Shown here: piece by piece, positions 8,494-17,700 of the stretch
Layout: every line of letters begins with the position of its first letter
Numbering within the stretch: the first letter of the stretch is position 1
From: Alkalicoccus daliensis
Lineage (GTDB): Bacteria > Bacillota > Bacilli > Bacillales > Salisediminibacteriaceae
NCBI RefSeq assembly: GCF_900103955.1
Contig: NZ_FNIL01000005.1
Span: forward strand, 62,001 to 126,000
DNA: 64,000 nt
Reading direction: 5' to 3'
Translations under genes and position numbers: made by a program
The notes under the pieces: model-generated
Told to the model about the DNA's origin: nothing
Seen by the model: only the letters and a program-made list of their open reading frames with translations
Database searches by the model: none

Positions 8494-9495
8494 ATGTTCC
8501 GGAACCGGGAGATACAGCTCCTTATACTAGCGATGGCAGGGGTAAGCACGCTCGCTGTCGTGCTGGCATTTTTCCTGCCTTCCGCAGCGCCTGCGATTGT
8601 GCTCATCCTTGCAGTGCTGTTAATTACGATTACGCTCCTGTTCACCAGCTGGCGCTATCAAAAAATCCGCACGCTGTCCGGCTATTTAAAAAGAATCAGC
8701 GGGGGAGACTATACGCTCGACGTGCGCGATAACGCCGAAGGGGAACTGAGCATTTTAAAGAATGATATTTACAAGGTGACGGCCATGCTGTCCGAGCAGA
8801 GCTCCGGCCTCCAGCAGGAGAAGACAATGCTCACAGAAGCAATTTCAGATATTTCCCATCAGCTGAAAACGCCGGTCACCTCAATGGTGATTATGGCTGA
8901 TCTGTTAAGTGAGCCTGAATTAGCAGAAGATAAACGAAAAGAATTCACGAACAATATTTCCGTCCAGCTGGAGCGGATTGAGTGGCTCGTTTCTTCCTTA
9001 CTGAAGCTGTCCAAAATAGATGCCGGCTCGATTCAGTTTAAACAGCAGCCCGTTTTACTCAAAGAGCTCGTGCACAAGTCCCTGGAACCGCTGCTGATTC
9101 CGATGGAAATCAAGCAACAGTCACTTACCGTAAACGGGGAAGACGATGCAGGCTATCTCGGGGACATGAACTGGACGTCGGAAGCGCTGATCAATATGTT
9201 AAAAAACTGCGTTGAGCACACACCTGAAGGCGGCAGTATTACCATCAATATTGCAGAAAATGCCTTATTTTCGGAAATAATCATTCAGGACACTGGCAGA
9301 GGCATTCCGAAAGAGGACCTGCCGTATATTTTTCAGCGGTTTTATAAAGGGAAGCATGCAGGAGAGGAAAGTGTCGGCATTGGCCTTGCCCTGGCAGAGA
9401 AAATCATTAAAAGCCAGCAGGGAAGTGTGGATGTGCGGAGTGAAGCGGGAAGCGGCACCACTTTCCATATTAAATTTTACAAACAGATTGTTTAA
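8494..9495 (+). CDS. Sensor histidine kinase, two-helix intramembrane type
   Basis: A 333-aa kinase that should phosphorylate the preceding regulator. Two hydrophobic helices (about residues 8-28 and 34-52) are joined by only a few residues, so there is no extracellular sensor domain. Then come a HAMP-like linker, the H-box SDISHQLKTP with phospho-acceptor H122, an N-box (NMLKNCVEHT), a G1 box (DTGRGIP) and a G2 box (GIGLALAEKI). Such short-loop kinases often depend on their neighbouring transporter for signal input. AGGTGA (8482-8487) lies 6 bases before the ATG at 8494; a GTG at 8488 overlapping the regulator stop is the alternative start. Confidence 0.92.
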   Translation: MFRNREIQLLILAMAGVSTLAVVLAFFLPSAAPAIVLILAVLLITITLLFTSWRYQKIRTLSGYLKRISGGDYTLDVRDNAEGELSILKNDIYKVTAMLSEQSSGLQQEKTMLTEAISDISHQLKTPVTSMVIMADLLSEPELAEDKRKEFTNNISVQLERIEWLVSSLLKLSKIDAGSIQFKQQPVLLKELVHKSLEPLLIPMEIKQQSLTVNGEDDAGYLGDMNWTSEALINMLKNCVEHTPEGGSITINIAENALFSEIIIQDTGRGIPKEDLPYIFQRFYKGKHAGEESVGIGLALAEKIIKSQQGSVDVRSEAGSGTTFHIKFYKQIV

Positions 9496-9502
9496 GAGGA
9501 AT

Positions 9503-9540
9503 GTGACTAACTTGTCACTTTAGAGTCACCGGATAGTCAT
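9503..9540 (+). promoter_or_regulatory. Phased direct-repeat operator upstream of the ABC exporter
   Basis: GTCAC at 9514 and 9525 and GTCAT at 9536 recur with an exact 11-bp spacing, and GTGAC at 9503 forms an inverted pair with the first. Direct repeats one helical turn apart are the typical binding arrangement of OmpR-family regulators, and the regulator gene lies just upstream. Confidence 0.55.
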
Positions 9541-9588
9541 ATGAGAAAGATAAGCTGAGGCTATCAAAGTAAAAGTGGAGGTTATCAC

Positions 9589-10272
9589 ATGGATATATTA
9601 AAAATAGAAAATCTGTCAAAAGTGTACGGAAAAGGTGATACAGCAGTAAAGGCCCTGGACGATGTGTCCTTCAGCGTGAAAAAGGGAGAGTTCACCGCAA
9701 TCATCGGTCCCTCCGGCTCCGGGAAATCCACACTGCTTCATTTACTCGGCGGGGTCGACCGCCCGACGAGCGGCAAGGTTTTTGTCGATAACACGGATAT
9801 ATATGACTTGAACGAAACGCAGCTGGCAATTTTCCGCAGGCGGCAGATCGGGTTAATCTATCAGTTTTACAATCTGATTCCGATCCTGACAGTAGAGGAA
9901 AACATTACGCTTCCGATTCTGCTGGATGAGCATAAGGTCGATCAGAAGCACCTGCAGCATATTGTAAAAGCATTGGGGCTGGAGAATCGTTTGTCGCATC
10001 TGCCGAACCAGCTTTCCGGAGGCCAGCAGCAGCGTGTTTCCATCGGCCGGGCGCTGATCAGCAACCCGGCGGTCATTCTTGCAGATGAGCCGACGGGAAA
10101 CCTTGACAGTAAAAACAGCGGCGAAATTATGGACCTGCTGAAAATGTTCAACAAAACGTTCAACCAGACGCTGCTCGTGATTACCCACGACGAGCAGATC
10201 GCGCTCCAGGCCGACCGGGTGATTGCCATAGAGGATGGCAGAATCGCCAAAGACGAGGTGATTCGATCATGA
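9589..10272 (+). CDS. ABC transporter ATP-binding protein (MacB/LolD type)
   Basis: A 227-aa ATPase subunit. Walker A is GPSGSGKST (residues 40-48), the signature is [15 protein letters not shown], and Walker B is [11 protein letters not shown] followed by the H-loop VITHDE. The [14 protein letters not shown] segment and the total length are those of exporters paired with FtsX-type permeases. AAGTGGAGG precedes the ATG. Its stop overlaps the permease start by 4 bases (ATGA), implying translational coupling. Together with the permease and the upstream two-component system it forms a likely toxin- or peptide-responsive export unit. Confidence 0.95.
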   Translation: MDILKIENLSKVYGKGDTAVKALDDVSFSVKKGEFTAIIGPSGSGKSTLLHLLGGVDRPTSGKVFVDNTDIYDLNETQLAIFRRRQIGLIYQFYNLIPILTVEENITLPILLDEHKVDQKHLQHIVKALGLENRLSHLPNQLSGGQQQRVSIGRALISNPAVILADEPTGNLDSKNSGEIMDLLKMFNKTFNQTLLVITHDEQIALQADRVIAIEDGRIAKDEVIRS

Positions 10273-12872
10273 ACGTCATCAATAAGCTCACGATCCGGCA
10301 CTTAAAGGAGAACAAACGAAGAACGCTCGTTACGATTATCGGAACGATCATTTCTGTTGCGATGATTACCGCAGTTGCAACGCTCGCTGTTTCTTTTTTG
10401 GATCTGCTCCAGCGGCAGACAATTGCGGACGAGGGAGAATGGCACGTACAGTACTTTAACATTGATGAAGCGCAGGCAGCTGCCATTGAAGACGATGAGG
10501 AAACAAAAGAATTTATTCTTTCCGGAGATCGGGGATATGCGCACTTTGAGGAAAGTGAAAATTTTTATAAGCCGTATATTTATGTGCGGTCTTTAAATCA
10601 GAGCGGCTTTGAAAATGTTCCTATTACATTAACAGAAGGAAGACTCCCGGAATCACCGGAGGAAATTGTGCTTTCCGAAGAAATTGTCTCCAGCGGCAGG
10701 GCGGACTATGAGATTGGCGACGAGCTGTCGCTGGAAGTGGGGGAGCGGGTATTTTTAAATGAAGCGGCACAGGAAGAGCCCGTAACCCAGCAGTACTCCA
10801 TTAACGTGGTAGACGAGCAGCTGATGGAGGAAATCCAGGACCCGCAGGAAGAAACATATACCGTGGTAGGGCTTATCGAACGGCCGATGTGGGAGCCTGC
10901 CTGGGCGCCTGGCTATACTGCCATCACTTATACGGATGAAACAATGCTTTCCGAAGATTCTCCGGCCAGCGGCCTCGTCATTTTGGAGGATGTCGATCGT
11001 TCACTCTACGCGAATTCACAGGAGCTTGCAGAAGCGGTGGGGCACGATCCGGAAAATATCAGATACAACAGCGAGCTGCTGCGGTTTTATGGGGTATCGA
11101 GCAATGATAACTTGACCTTCACGATGTATTCACTTGCAGCGATCATTATGGCGGTTATCATCTTCGGTTCCGTGGCATTAATTTATAACGCATTCGCGAT
11201 TTCCGTTTCTGAACGGGCGCGGCACCTGGGGATGCTGGCAAGCGTCGGCGCAACGAAAAAGCAGAAGCGAAATTCCGTGTTTTTCGAAGGGGCACTGATC
11301 GGGCTGATGAGTATCCCGGCAGGCGTGCTTTCCGGTATCGGGGGAATAGCCGTGACCTTCTGGTTTGTGAACCGGCTGATGCATGACGCCTTAAATGTGT
11401 CTGTGCCTTTAACTGTTGCGCTCACGCCAATGTCCATTCTGACAGCGGTATTGATCTCAGCGTTTACAATTTTCATTTCTACCTATCTGCCGGCGCGGAA
11501 AGCTTCCCGGATTTCTGCGATTGAAGCGATCCGCCAGACGACAGACATTAAGCTGACGGAAAAAGCGGTCCGCACCTCCAGCATTGTGCGCCGCATCTTC
11601 GGGACGGAAGCAGAGATCGGCCTGAAAAACTTAAAGCGCAATAAAAGAAAATACCAAATAACTGTGTTTTCTCTTGTGGTGAGTATCGTCTTATTTCTCT
11701 CTGTCTCTTTCTTTACAGAATCACTGGAAAGATCCCTCGCCATTTCCAGTGAGAGTCTGGACTACGATATTCAGCTGATGCCCAATAATGGAGAGCTGGA
11801 GGAAGAGATGGTGCAATCTGCAGCAAGCCTGCCGGAAGTAACCAATTCTTCTGTAGTGCAGGAAGCATACTATACCGCCTGGATCGACGAGGAAGAAATT
11901 CCAGCACCGCTGCAGGAAGAAGTGGAAGAATATCCGGAGCTGCTGGAGGAAGGGAAATTTCCTTATTATGTGAACCTTTATTCTATCGGGGATGAAAACT
12001 TAGCGGACTATGCCGCAGCAAACGGGATGGAAGAAGCAGACTTATTTAACAGTGCCGAATTTCCAGCGGTAGTAATTGATACTACCGTGTATGAAGAAGG
12101 GACACCGAGAAGGCTGGTGGAAGCAGCAACGATTCATACTTCCCCAGGAGAGCAGCTCGGATTATTTTATGAAGACTTTGAATCCGGAAAAACAGAACCT
12201 GTCAGTGCTGTGACGATTGCAGCACTTACCGACAAGCTGCCGACAGGGGTTTCTTCCGGGACCGGGATGGGCTCATTGACAATGATCGTTTCAGAGGAAG
12301 TATATGAAAACCTGCTCGCACGCGGAGAGGGAATACAGTCCAACAGCTATATGTATCTGGACAGCACAGATCCTGTAAAGACCCAGGAGGATCTTGAAGC
12401 CATGGATACTACCATGCATATTCAAAATGTGTACCAGAACCGGCAGCAGAATGAGCAGATCATGCTGCTGATGTCAGTATTCATCTACGGCTTCATCACA
12501 TTAATTACGCTGATATCCGTGGCGAATATTTTTAACACAATTTCCACCAGCATCGCGCTGCGGAAAAGAGAGTTTGCTATGTTGAAGTCGGTGGGGATGA
12601 CATCGAAATCCTTCAATAAAATGATTAACTATGAAAGTATGTTTTATGGAATAAAGTCGCTGCTGTACGGCATTCCAATCAGTATCGGTATTATGTACCT
12701 GCTTCATCTATCCGTGACAAACACCTTTGAATACGGCTTTGCACTGCCGTGGATGAGCCTGCTGTATGTGGTGATTGCAGTGTTTGTTATCGTAGGGTCA
12801 GCGATGCTGTATTCGATTTCCAAGATTAAAAAGGATAATATTATTGAGACGCTGAAGCAGGAGAATATATAG
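10269..12872 (+). CDS. ABC transporter permease, duplicated FtsX domains
   Basis: An 867-aa permease with an internal duplication: a transmembrane helix near residues 20-42, an extracellular region of about 230 residues, an FtsX domain with three helices (about 285-415), then again one helix (about 465-485), a second extracellular region and a second FtsX domain (about 735-860). The motifs [16 protein letters not shown] and [16 protein letters not shown] are equivalent cytoplasmic coupling segments of the two halves. This 4+4 helix plan is that of MacB/LolCE-like exporters rather than the 10-helix BceB type. The ectodomains are strongly acidic. Substrate unknown. Confidence 0.92.
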   Translation: MNVINKLTIRHLKENKRRTLVTIIGTIISVAMITAVATLAVSFLDLLQRQTIADEGEWHVQYFNIDEAQAAAIEDDEETKEFILSGDRGYAHFEESENFYKPYIYVRSLNQSGFENVPITLTEGRLPESPEEIVLSEEIVSSGRADYEIGDELSLEVGERVFLNEAAQEEPVTQQYSINVVDEQLMEEIQDPQEETYTVVGLIERPMWEPAWAPGYTAITYTDETMLSEDSPASGLVILEDVDRSLYANSQELAEAVGHDPENIRYNSELLRFYGVSSNDNLTFTMYSLAAIIMAVIIFGSVALIYNAFAISVSERARHLGMLASVGATKKQKRNSVFFEGALIGLMSIPAGVLSGIGGIAVTFWFVNRLMHDALNVSVPLTVALTPMSILTAVLISAFTIFISTYLPARKASRISAIEAIRQTTDIKLTEKAVRTSSIVRRIFGTEAEIGLKNLKRNKRKYQITVFSLVVSIVLFLSVSFFTESLERSLAISSESLDYDIQLMPNNGELEEEMVQSAASLPEVTNSSVVQEAYYTAWIDEEEIPAPLQEEVEEYPELLEEGKFPYYVNLYSIGDENLADYAAANGMEEADLFNSAEFPAVVIDTTVYEEGTPRRLVEAATIHTSPGEQLGLFYEDFESGKTEPVSAVTIAALTDKLPTGVSSGTGMGSLTMIVSEEVYENLLARGEGIQSNSYMYLDSTDPVKTQEDLEAMDTTMHIQNVYQNRQQNEQIMLLMSVFIYGFITLITLISVANIFNTISTSIALRKREFAMLKSVGMTSKSFNKMINYESMFYGIKSLLYGIPISIGIMYLLHLSVTNTFEYGFALPWMSLLYVVIAVFVIVGSAMLYSISKIKKDNIIETLKQENI

Positions 12873-12876
12873 GAGA

Positions 12877-12916
12877 AAAAGATGGCGGGGAAGAGGATCC
12901 TCGTCATCTTTTATTT
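12877..12916 (+). terminator. Terminator of the ABC exporter operon
   Basis: AAAAGATG (12877-12884) pairs with CATCTTTT (12905-12912); the inner loop also contains the palindrome GAGGATCCTC. It starts 4 bases after the permease stop codon. Confidence 0.75.
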
Positions 12917-12919
12917 AGA

Positions 12920-12978
12920 TTACCTGGGAGGAAGCCGAACCCCCGACCGACGCCTTAGAAGGGCGTTGCTGATTGCAC
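12920..12978 (-). pseudogene. tRNA-Arg (TCT) 3'-half remnant
   Basis: Read on the minus strand this is the 3' part of a tRNA: a D-arm tail (GCAATCAGC), a perfect anticodon stem ACGCC/GGCGT around loop CTTCTAA with anticodon TCT, a CGGTC variable region, a T arm GGGGG-TTCGGCT-TCCTC, and an acceptor-like CCAGGTAA. The matching 5' acceptor strand and D stem are absent; unrelated AT-rich DNA is found there. Three-prime tRNA halves are typical scars of integration at tRNA genes, and AT-rich accessory genes begin right beside it. The rest of the gap to 13267 shows no gene. Confidence 0.5.
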
Positions 12979-13267
12979 TTCTTAAAAGAATTTCCTTCAT
13001 TAAAAGCCACTCTTTTATTCTTGCCACTTTCCAGCAGACAGAACAGCACATCTTTTTCCTCTTAAGTAAAACTTTAATGAAGATCTTAATTCATAGAACT
13101 ATGGTGGTGCACTTTATTAATAATGATCCGTGTTCTCAGTACATTGCTACAATATTCATCTGTTATTTAATAAATCGCTCTTCATGTTGAATAAGTATTG
13201 AAGAAAGCAGATTTTTTTGTAATAATTTGTTTATAAATAACAGGAAAATATTTGAAAGGATAATTAT

Positions 13268-14107
13268 ATGTATTCAATCGGAAGGTTTTCTGCATTATGT
13301 AATGTGCCTATAAAAACATTGAGATATTATGATGAGATAGATTTACTAAAACCTTCATATATCGATGCAGAAACGAATTACCGTTATTATGATTATGATA
13401 AATTAGAGGCTGTTAAATTAATATTGCTTCTAAAAAGTTTGCATATTCCATTAGGAGAGATGAAACAAATTATTGAGAGCGCGGCCCCAGTACAGTGGAA
13501 AAGCATTATCGATCAAAAGATTTCTGAGCTGGAAAAGCAAAAAGAACAAATTACTGAAGAAATTGAAGAAATGAAACATTTGAAAATTAAAGTAAATAGT
13601 GGTATTCCGCTCATTCAGGAACCAAGTTTCTCTGATTGTTATTATGAAACTCATGATGAGGTGCTTGTGTACACTTTGCGTAAAAAGATTCCGATTAAAT
13701 TTATAGATACACTCGTGCAGGACTTATTTAACCAAGTATATGCTTACAATCTGGAAGTGAATGGACATCTCAGGGCTATTTTTTATCATCGGGATGTAAA
13801 GACGAATGAGGCAGAGGTTGAATTGCTTATACCAATAAAAAATTCAAATGATATAGGTGGATGCAGAATGCTGGTTGGTGGAAAATACGCCTGCATTAAA
13901 GTGAAAGGTCCTTACACAGGTTTGCCGATGGGATATGAAATATTAAAAAAGTGGCTTGTAGAAAAGAATCTTACACAAAATGGAAATATGATAGAAATAT
14001 ATGAAAAAGGGCTTGTACCTGACAGTTCAGATCCACGTGATTTACGTCCGGATTTAAGCATAAATCCATTGGATTTTCTAACAAAAATATGTGTACCTGT
14101 GACCTGA
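13268..14107 (+). CDS. MerR-family regulator with GyrI-like ligand domain (BmrR type)
   Basis: A 279-aa transcription factor. The N-terminal MerR winged helix reads YSIGRFSALCNVPIKTLRYY and DEIDLLKPSYID, followed by a coiled-coil dimerisation helix (about residues 75-115). The C-terminal part (about 120-275) resembles the GyrI-like/AraC effector-binding domain of BmrR, which binds cationic drugs. Length matches BmrR (278 aa). Its natural target is often a neighbouring efflux gene; none is adjacent here, although an acyltransferase gene follows. Codon use is more AT-rich than the ABC operon upstream, consistent with separate acquisition. A terminator follows. Confidence 0.88.
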   Translation: MYSIGRFSALCNVPIKTLRYYDEIDLLKPSYIDAETNYRYYDYDKLEAVKLILLLKSLHIPLGEMKQIIESAAPVQWKSIIDQKISELEKQKEQITEEIEEMKHLKIKVNSGIPLIQEPSFSDCYYETHDEVLVYTLRKKIPIKFIDTLVQDLFNQVYAYNLEVNGHLRAIFYHRDVKTNEAEVELLIPIKNSNDIGGCRMLVGGKYACIKVKGPYTGLPMGYEILKKWLVEKNLTQNGNMIEIYEKGLVPDSSDPRDLRPDLSINPLDFLTKICVPVT

Positions 14108-14141
14108 AATATCATTAATTAAATTGTATAAAATTCCGGGT

Positions 14142-14175
14142 AAACTCTCCATTCACTGGAGGGTTTATTATTTTT
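14142..14175 (+). terminator. Terminator of the MerR regulator gene
   Basis: AAACTCTCCA (14142-14151) pairs with TGGAGGGTTT (14157-14166), one G-U pair, loop TTCAC, then ATTATTTTT. Confidence 0.8.
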
Positions 14176-14216
14176 GTGAGGAGAAATTTTACTTAACATT
14201 AAAGGAGGAAGAGAGA

Positions 14217-15209
14217 ATGTATCATCCAAGGTTAAAAGGAAATCCATACGAAGCAGGAAAACATTATGCGGAAATCTTATTTAAAAATGGGTTTCGCTTT
14301 CCCAAGGTTACAAAAGAAAAATTAAATTACGGGAAATTATGCATACCTTTACTGACAGAGTTTGATAAAGATGCTGTAAAGGAAATCCAAGGTTTTGCTG
14401 ATGGGTGTTCTGCTTCTTTTGAGGAAGTAAGTTCGTTTCTATTGAGTATAGGGGTTTTTGAGCCGGCTGGTCAATGCAGTATCTTTGCAGCATTTAACGG
14501 CAAGGAAGTTATTATCGGACGAAACTATGATATGCTCTTTGCTTTTAAAAAAATTACAGAAGCGTCCTTTGTTGGTTTTGAGAACAAAAATAAATACCTG
14601 GGGCACTCGGATTGTTTTATTGGCAAAGTTGACGGGATTAATGAACACGGTTTATTTATAGGCATTACATCAGTCCCTCATGAAGGAATAAAGCCGGGGT
14701 TAAATTTTTATTTTGCATGTAAATATATATTAGAGAATTGCATGACTGTGGAGGAGGGAATCCATGTATTGAGAAGGTTTCCTAGTTCAGTAGCCAATAA
14801 TTATTTAATAGCTGATCCATCGGGAAAAATGGCAGTTGTTGAAGTTAGTCCAAGTGAATGTGATATTCGGCTTCCTAAAAATAATTACATTCACTGTACA
14901 AATCATCATACGGTTTTATCAGCTAAGAGTTGGAATTGGAGCAAATCGAAAGATCGTTTTGAGACTTTAAATAAAGTTCTTGCAGAACATACAGCTGAGA
15001 TGAATCTTTTCATTGCTCAATCAATCATGTCTGAAACAAAGGGACATGTTTGTTTGAATTTAGCAGAGCATAAATTCGGCACTCTTTACTCAGTGACAGC
15101 AAACTTATCTACATTAGAGATAACCAGGGCTGAAGGACAGCCGAATAAAGCAAAGTACAAAGCAGATCAAAGACTGAGGGATATTGTTATAAAAGAAAAA
15201 AAGCAATAG
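14217..15209 (+). CDS. C45-family autoproteolytic acyltransferase/hydrolase
   Basis: A 330-aa protein of the Ntn-hydrolase fold related to isopenicillin-N acyltransferase and bile-salt hydrolases. The likely nucleophile is the cysteine of QCSIFAAF (about residue 87), followed by IIGRNYDM, the conserved arginine/aspartate region of the active site, and NEHGLFIGITS. In this family the precursor is cut just before the cysteine to free the catalytic N-terminus. The start at 14217 follows AAAGGAGGAAGAG; the longer in-frame ORF from 14124 runs through the preceding terminator and is not credible. The physiological substrate is unknown; amide or acyl-amino-acid hydrolysis is plausible. Confidence 0.8.
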   Translation: MYHPRLKGNPYEAGKHYAEILFKNGFRFPKVTKEKLNYGKLCIPLLTEFDKDAVKEIQGFADGCSASFEEVSSFLLSIGVFEPAGQCSIFAAFNGKEVIIGRNYDMLFAFKKITEASFVGFENKNKYLGHSDCFIGKVDGINEHGLFIGITSVPHEGIKPGLNFYFACKYILENCMTVEEGIHVLRRFPSSVANNYLIADPSGKMAVVEVSPSECDIRLPKNNYIHCTNHHTVLSAKSWNWSKSKDRFETLNKVLAEHTAEMNLFIAQSIMSETKGHVCLNLAEHKFGTLYSVTANLSTLEITRAEGQPNKAKYKADQRLRDIVIKEKKQ

Positions 15210-15240
15210 ATTGTTTAATAGCGTTTCATAAAAGGAATGT

Positions 15241-15369
15241 TCATTTCCGTTCTGCAAGTATTTCTAATAATCGTTTATTGTCTTCTTTAATTTCTTTGAT
15301 TTCTTTTGTTAAATTCCAAATAAATACTGCAGGTACAATTCCGGCAAAAAAGATCGCAAAAGTTAACAA
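15241..15369 (-). CDS. Small membrane protein, 42 aa, TTG start
   Basis: A short ORF with one hydrophobic helix (FAIFFAGIVPAVFIWNL) followed by a lysine/glutamate-rich amphipathic helix (KEIKEIKEDNKRLLEIL). Translation would start at TTG (15367-15369), 8 bases after a good AGGAGG. An ATG closer to that site is followed by a stop after three codons, so it cannot be used. The plan (one membrane helix plus a charged tail) is common in uncharacterised Bacillus small proteins. Function unknown. Confidence 0.5.
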   Translation of the reverse strand: MLTFAIFFAGIVPAVFIWNLTKEIKEIKEDNKRLLEILAERK

Positions 15370-15452
15370 GTCATTATCCTCCTTTATTTATTGGTTTCTT
15401 TCTTAGTATATCCTATTTGTTAAATGCCTTTTTACTAAAATGATGGTATAAA

Positions 15453-15599
15453 GTGGAAATTACATTTCACAGCCACCACTATATGTTATATGTGAATGGG
15501 GACGTTTTAGATATCGTAGCGATTGACGAAAAACACATTGAAAGAATTAAGGAAATTATTCCTAACTGGATTATATATGAGCAAGAGCATGCTTATTAA
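15453..15599 (+). CDS. Small hypothetical protein, 48 aa, GTG start
   Basis: The reading frame 15453-15599 encodes a mixed, protein-like sequence (VNGDVLDIVAIDEKHIERI near the middle) with no membrane helix. The ribosome binding site is weak (GATGG), so the start is uncertain; an internal ATG at residue 11 is an alternative. I do not recognise it. The real-gene case rests on amino-acid composition only. Confidence 0.35.
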   Translation: MEITFHSHHYMLYVNGDVLDIVAIDEKHIERIKEIIPNWIIYEQEHAY

Positions 15600-15653
15600 A
15601 TACTTGCATTAATTTTATTACATATTTATTTAGTAATACAAAATGCGATTAAC

Positions 15654-15689
15654 GAAAAAGGAGCTGCCCATTATACTAGGACAGTTCCT
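15654..15689 (-). terminator. Terminator of the sodium channel gene
   Basis: On the minus strand AGGAACTGTCC (plus 15679-15689) pairs with GGGCAGCTCCT (plus 15659-15669) with one mismatch, followed by TTTTTC. It lies just after the channel stop codon. Confidence 0.75.
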
Positions 15690-15696
15690 CTTCACC

Positions 15697-16509
15697 TTAT
15701 TTTTTCTCTTTCTGCTGGGCAATCAGCAGCTCTTTAATTTCCTGGACATCTTTCCGAAGCGCCTCGTTTTCCTCGTACATTCTTTCCATATGTCTTCGCT
15801 GGACTTCCTCTTCGTCATGACCGAGATAGTCGAGGATAACTGCAACCACGAGGTTTAAGATAACAAGTGCTCCAATAATAATAAAGGAAACAAAGTAAAA
15901 CCAGGCCCATGGGATTTCTGCAATAATAGGACGTGCTACCTGGCTTGCCCACGACTCAAAAGTCACTACCTGCAGGAGGGTAAACAGAGAGTTATGAAAG
16001 CTTCCGAAAAATTCAGCAGGAAGCACTCCTCTGAAAAACGTCGTGCCGATAATCGCATAGATAGAGAATATCAAGGTAGTGAGACCGAGAATACCGGTAA
16101 GTGCCGGTACAGAGCGCATGAGCGAGTCGATAATTTTCCGCAGTGCCGGAATCGCCGGGATCATGCGGATAAGACGGAGCACCCGGATCAGACGCAGCAC
16201 GCTGACAAGCGGCGTATTATAAAAGATGAGGCTGAGTGCTACGATGGAAAAATCAAAGATATTCCACCCTTCTGAAAAATAACTCTTCACACCGAGACCG
16301 GTGATCTTCAGCACAAGTTCGACCACAAAAATCCATACAATGATCGTATCAAGGAGCAGCAGAAGATCATTCCCAGGCTGATAGGATTCTGCCACGATAA
16401 CAAGCCCATTTAACATAATGATGGCAATAATTGTCGGCTGAAAAGCCGGATGCAGCACAATGTGTTGTATTTTTTCCCGGAACGTCCGGGATGTTTCCGT
16501 AGTTGTCAT
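15697..16509 (-). CDS. Voltage-gated sodium channel, NaChBac/NavBp family
   Basis: A 270-aa six-helix channel subunit that should assemble as a tetramer. S4 contains four arginines at three-residue spacing (R106, R109, R112, R115; LRLIRVLRLIR). The pore filter is TFESWAS (183-189), very close to TLESWAS of NaChBac, indicating Na+ selectivity; the residue after it is Q where I recall G in NaChBac. The S6 tail continues into a charged C-terminal coiled coil (about 232-268) used for tetramer assembly. In alkaliphilic Bacillus this channel supports Na+ re-entry for pH homeostasis and motility. The upstream in-frame ATG at 16653 has no ribosome binding site; the start at 16509 follows AAGGGA. Confidence 0.92.
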   Translation of the reverse strand: MTTTETSRTFREKIQHIVLHPAFQPTIIAIIMLNGLVIVAESYQPGNDLLLLLDTIIVWIFVVELVLKITGLGVKSYFSEGWNIFDFSIVALSLIFYNTPLVSVLRLIRVLRLIRMIPAIPALRKIIDSLMRSVPALTGILGLTTLIFSIYAIIGTTFFRGVLPAEFFGSFHNSLFTLLQVVTFESWASQVARPIIAEIPWAWFYFVSFIIIGALVILNLVVAVILDYLGHDEEEVQRRHMERMYEENEALRKDVQEIKELLIAQQKEKK

Positions 16510-16795
16510 AATAATTGATGTCCCTTTCTGTCCTGAATCACAAATTCGATTATAGCACGTTTTTCTGTATCTTAATAATGGGCGATTTTTGCGTAAGACC
16601 TGCACGGAAGCTTCTTCCCAATGTTCAACGGAAGGGGAATTATTTGAAAACAAAGAAATCTTTCAGTATACTTAGTTTCCACGCTGAACAAAGTTTATTT
16701 CTGCTTTTTTTGTGGTATTTAGAAAGCCTTTTCATCGTGAAGAGATGAAAGGAGCGGTAAGTTTATTTAAAAATTTGATTAAAGGAGTGACAGAC

Positions 16796-17635
16796 ATGGC
16801 GAAAAATATTCAAAGCACGACGACTTTACATAATGGGGTAAAAATGCCGTGGCTCGGCTTAGGTGTGTTTAAAGTAGAAGACGGCCAGCAAGTAGTAGAT
16901 TCTATAAAAGCTGCTCTGGAAACCGGATACAGAAGCATTGATACTGCAGCGATTTACGGAAATGAAGAAGGTGTCGGCAAGGCGATTGGGGAAACAAGTG
17001 TGCCGCGGGAAGAAATATTTATTACTACAAAAGTCTGGAACGCGAATCACGGCTATGAGGCTGCGCTGGCTGCTTTTGATGAAAGCATGGAAAAGCTGGG
17101 GCTGGATTACCTGGATCTGTATTTAATTCACTGGCCGCTTCCATCAAAGGGAAAATTTGTAGAGACGTGGAAAGCATTGGAGAAACTGTATAAGGACGGC
17201 CGTGTCCGCGCGATTGGGGTAAGCAACTTTAAAGCGCACCACCTGGAAGAAATTATCTCCCACTGTGAAATCGTGCCGATGGTCAACCAGGTGGAATATC
17301 ATCCGCGGTTCAATCAACGGGAAGTGCATGATTTCTGCAAAAAACACAGCATTCAGCTGGAAGCTTGGTCCCCGTTAATGCAGGGCGGGCTTTTCGAGGA
17401 TCCAACGCTGAAAGAAATTGCAGAGAAATATAATAAATCGATCGCCCAGATTATTATCCGCTGGGACATTCAAACGGGAGTTGTGACCATTCCAAAGTCC
17501 GTAAAATCCCATCGGATTGCTGAAAATGCAGATGTGTTTGATTTTGAAATTGCACAGGAAGATATGGAAAAAATTAATGCGCTGAACACGGATGAGCGGA
17601 TGTTTGCGGATCCAGATGAATTTGACCGCACTTAA
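16796..17635 (+). CDS. Aldo/keto reductase (YvgN-like)
   Basis: A 279-aa NADPH-dependent oxidoreductase of the AKR5 type, reducing aldehydes such as glyoxal and methylglyoxal. The catalytic tetrad is visible: D49 and Y54 in YRSIDTAAIYGNE, K79 in TTKVW and H112 in LIHWPLP. The C-terminal IPKSVKSHRIAENADVFDF segment binds the 2'-phosphate of NADPH. The start at 16796 follows AAAGGAGTGACAG; an earlier in-frame ATG (16712) lacks a site. It is a single-gene unit closed by a strong terminator. Confidence 0.95.
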   Translation: MAKNIQSTTTLHNGVKMPWLGLGVFKVEDGQQVVDSIKAALETGYRSIDTAAIYGNEEGVGKAIGETSVPREEIFITTKVWNANHGYEAALAAFDESMEKLGLDYLDLYLIHWPLPSKGKFVETWKALEKLYKDGRVRAIGVSNFKAHHLEEIISHCEIVPMVNQVEYHPRFNQREVHDFCKKHSIQLEAWSPLMQGGLFEDPTLKEIAEKYNKSIAQIIIRWDIQTGVVTIPKSVKSHRIAENADVFDFEIAQEDMEKINALNTDERMFADPDEFDRT

Positions 17636-17646
17636 AGATGAAATGA

Positions 17647-17682
17647 AAAAGATGATGGGGGAGAGGACCCATCATCTTTTTT
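17647..17682 (+). terminator. Terminator of the aldo/keto reductase gene
   Basis: AAAAGATGATGGG (17647-17659) and CCCATCATCTTTT (17668-17680) form a perfect 13-bp stem followed by more T. Confidence 0.92.
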
Positions 17683-17700
17683 GTGTCTATGAAAGAGTAA

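Noticed and set aside
12882-13190. A 102-aa forward ORF after the ABC permease
   Set aside because: It reads through the terminator hairpin and the tRNA-like fragment on the opposite strand, has no ribosome binding site, and its basic composition is an artefact of these elements.
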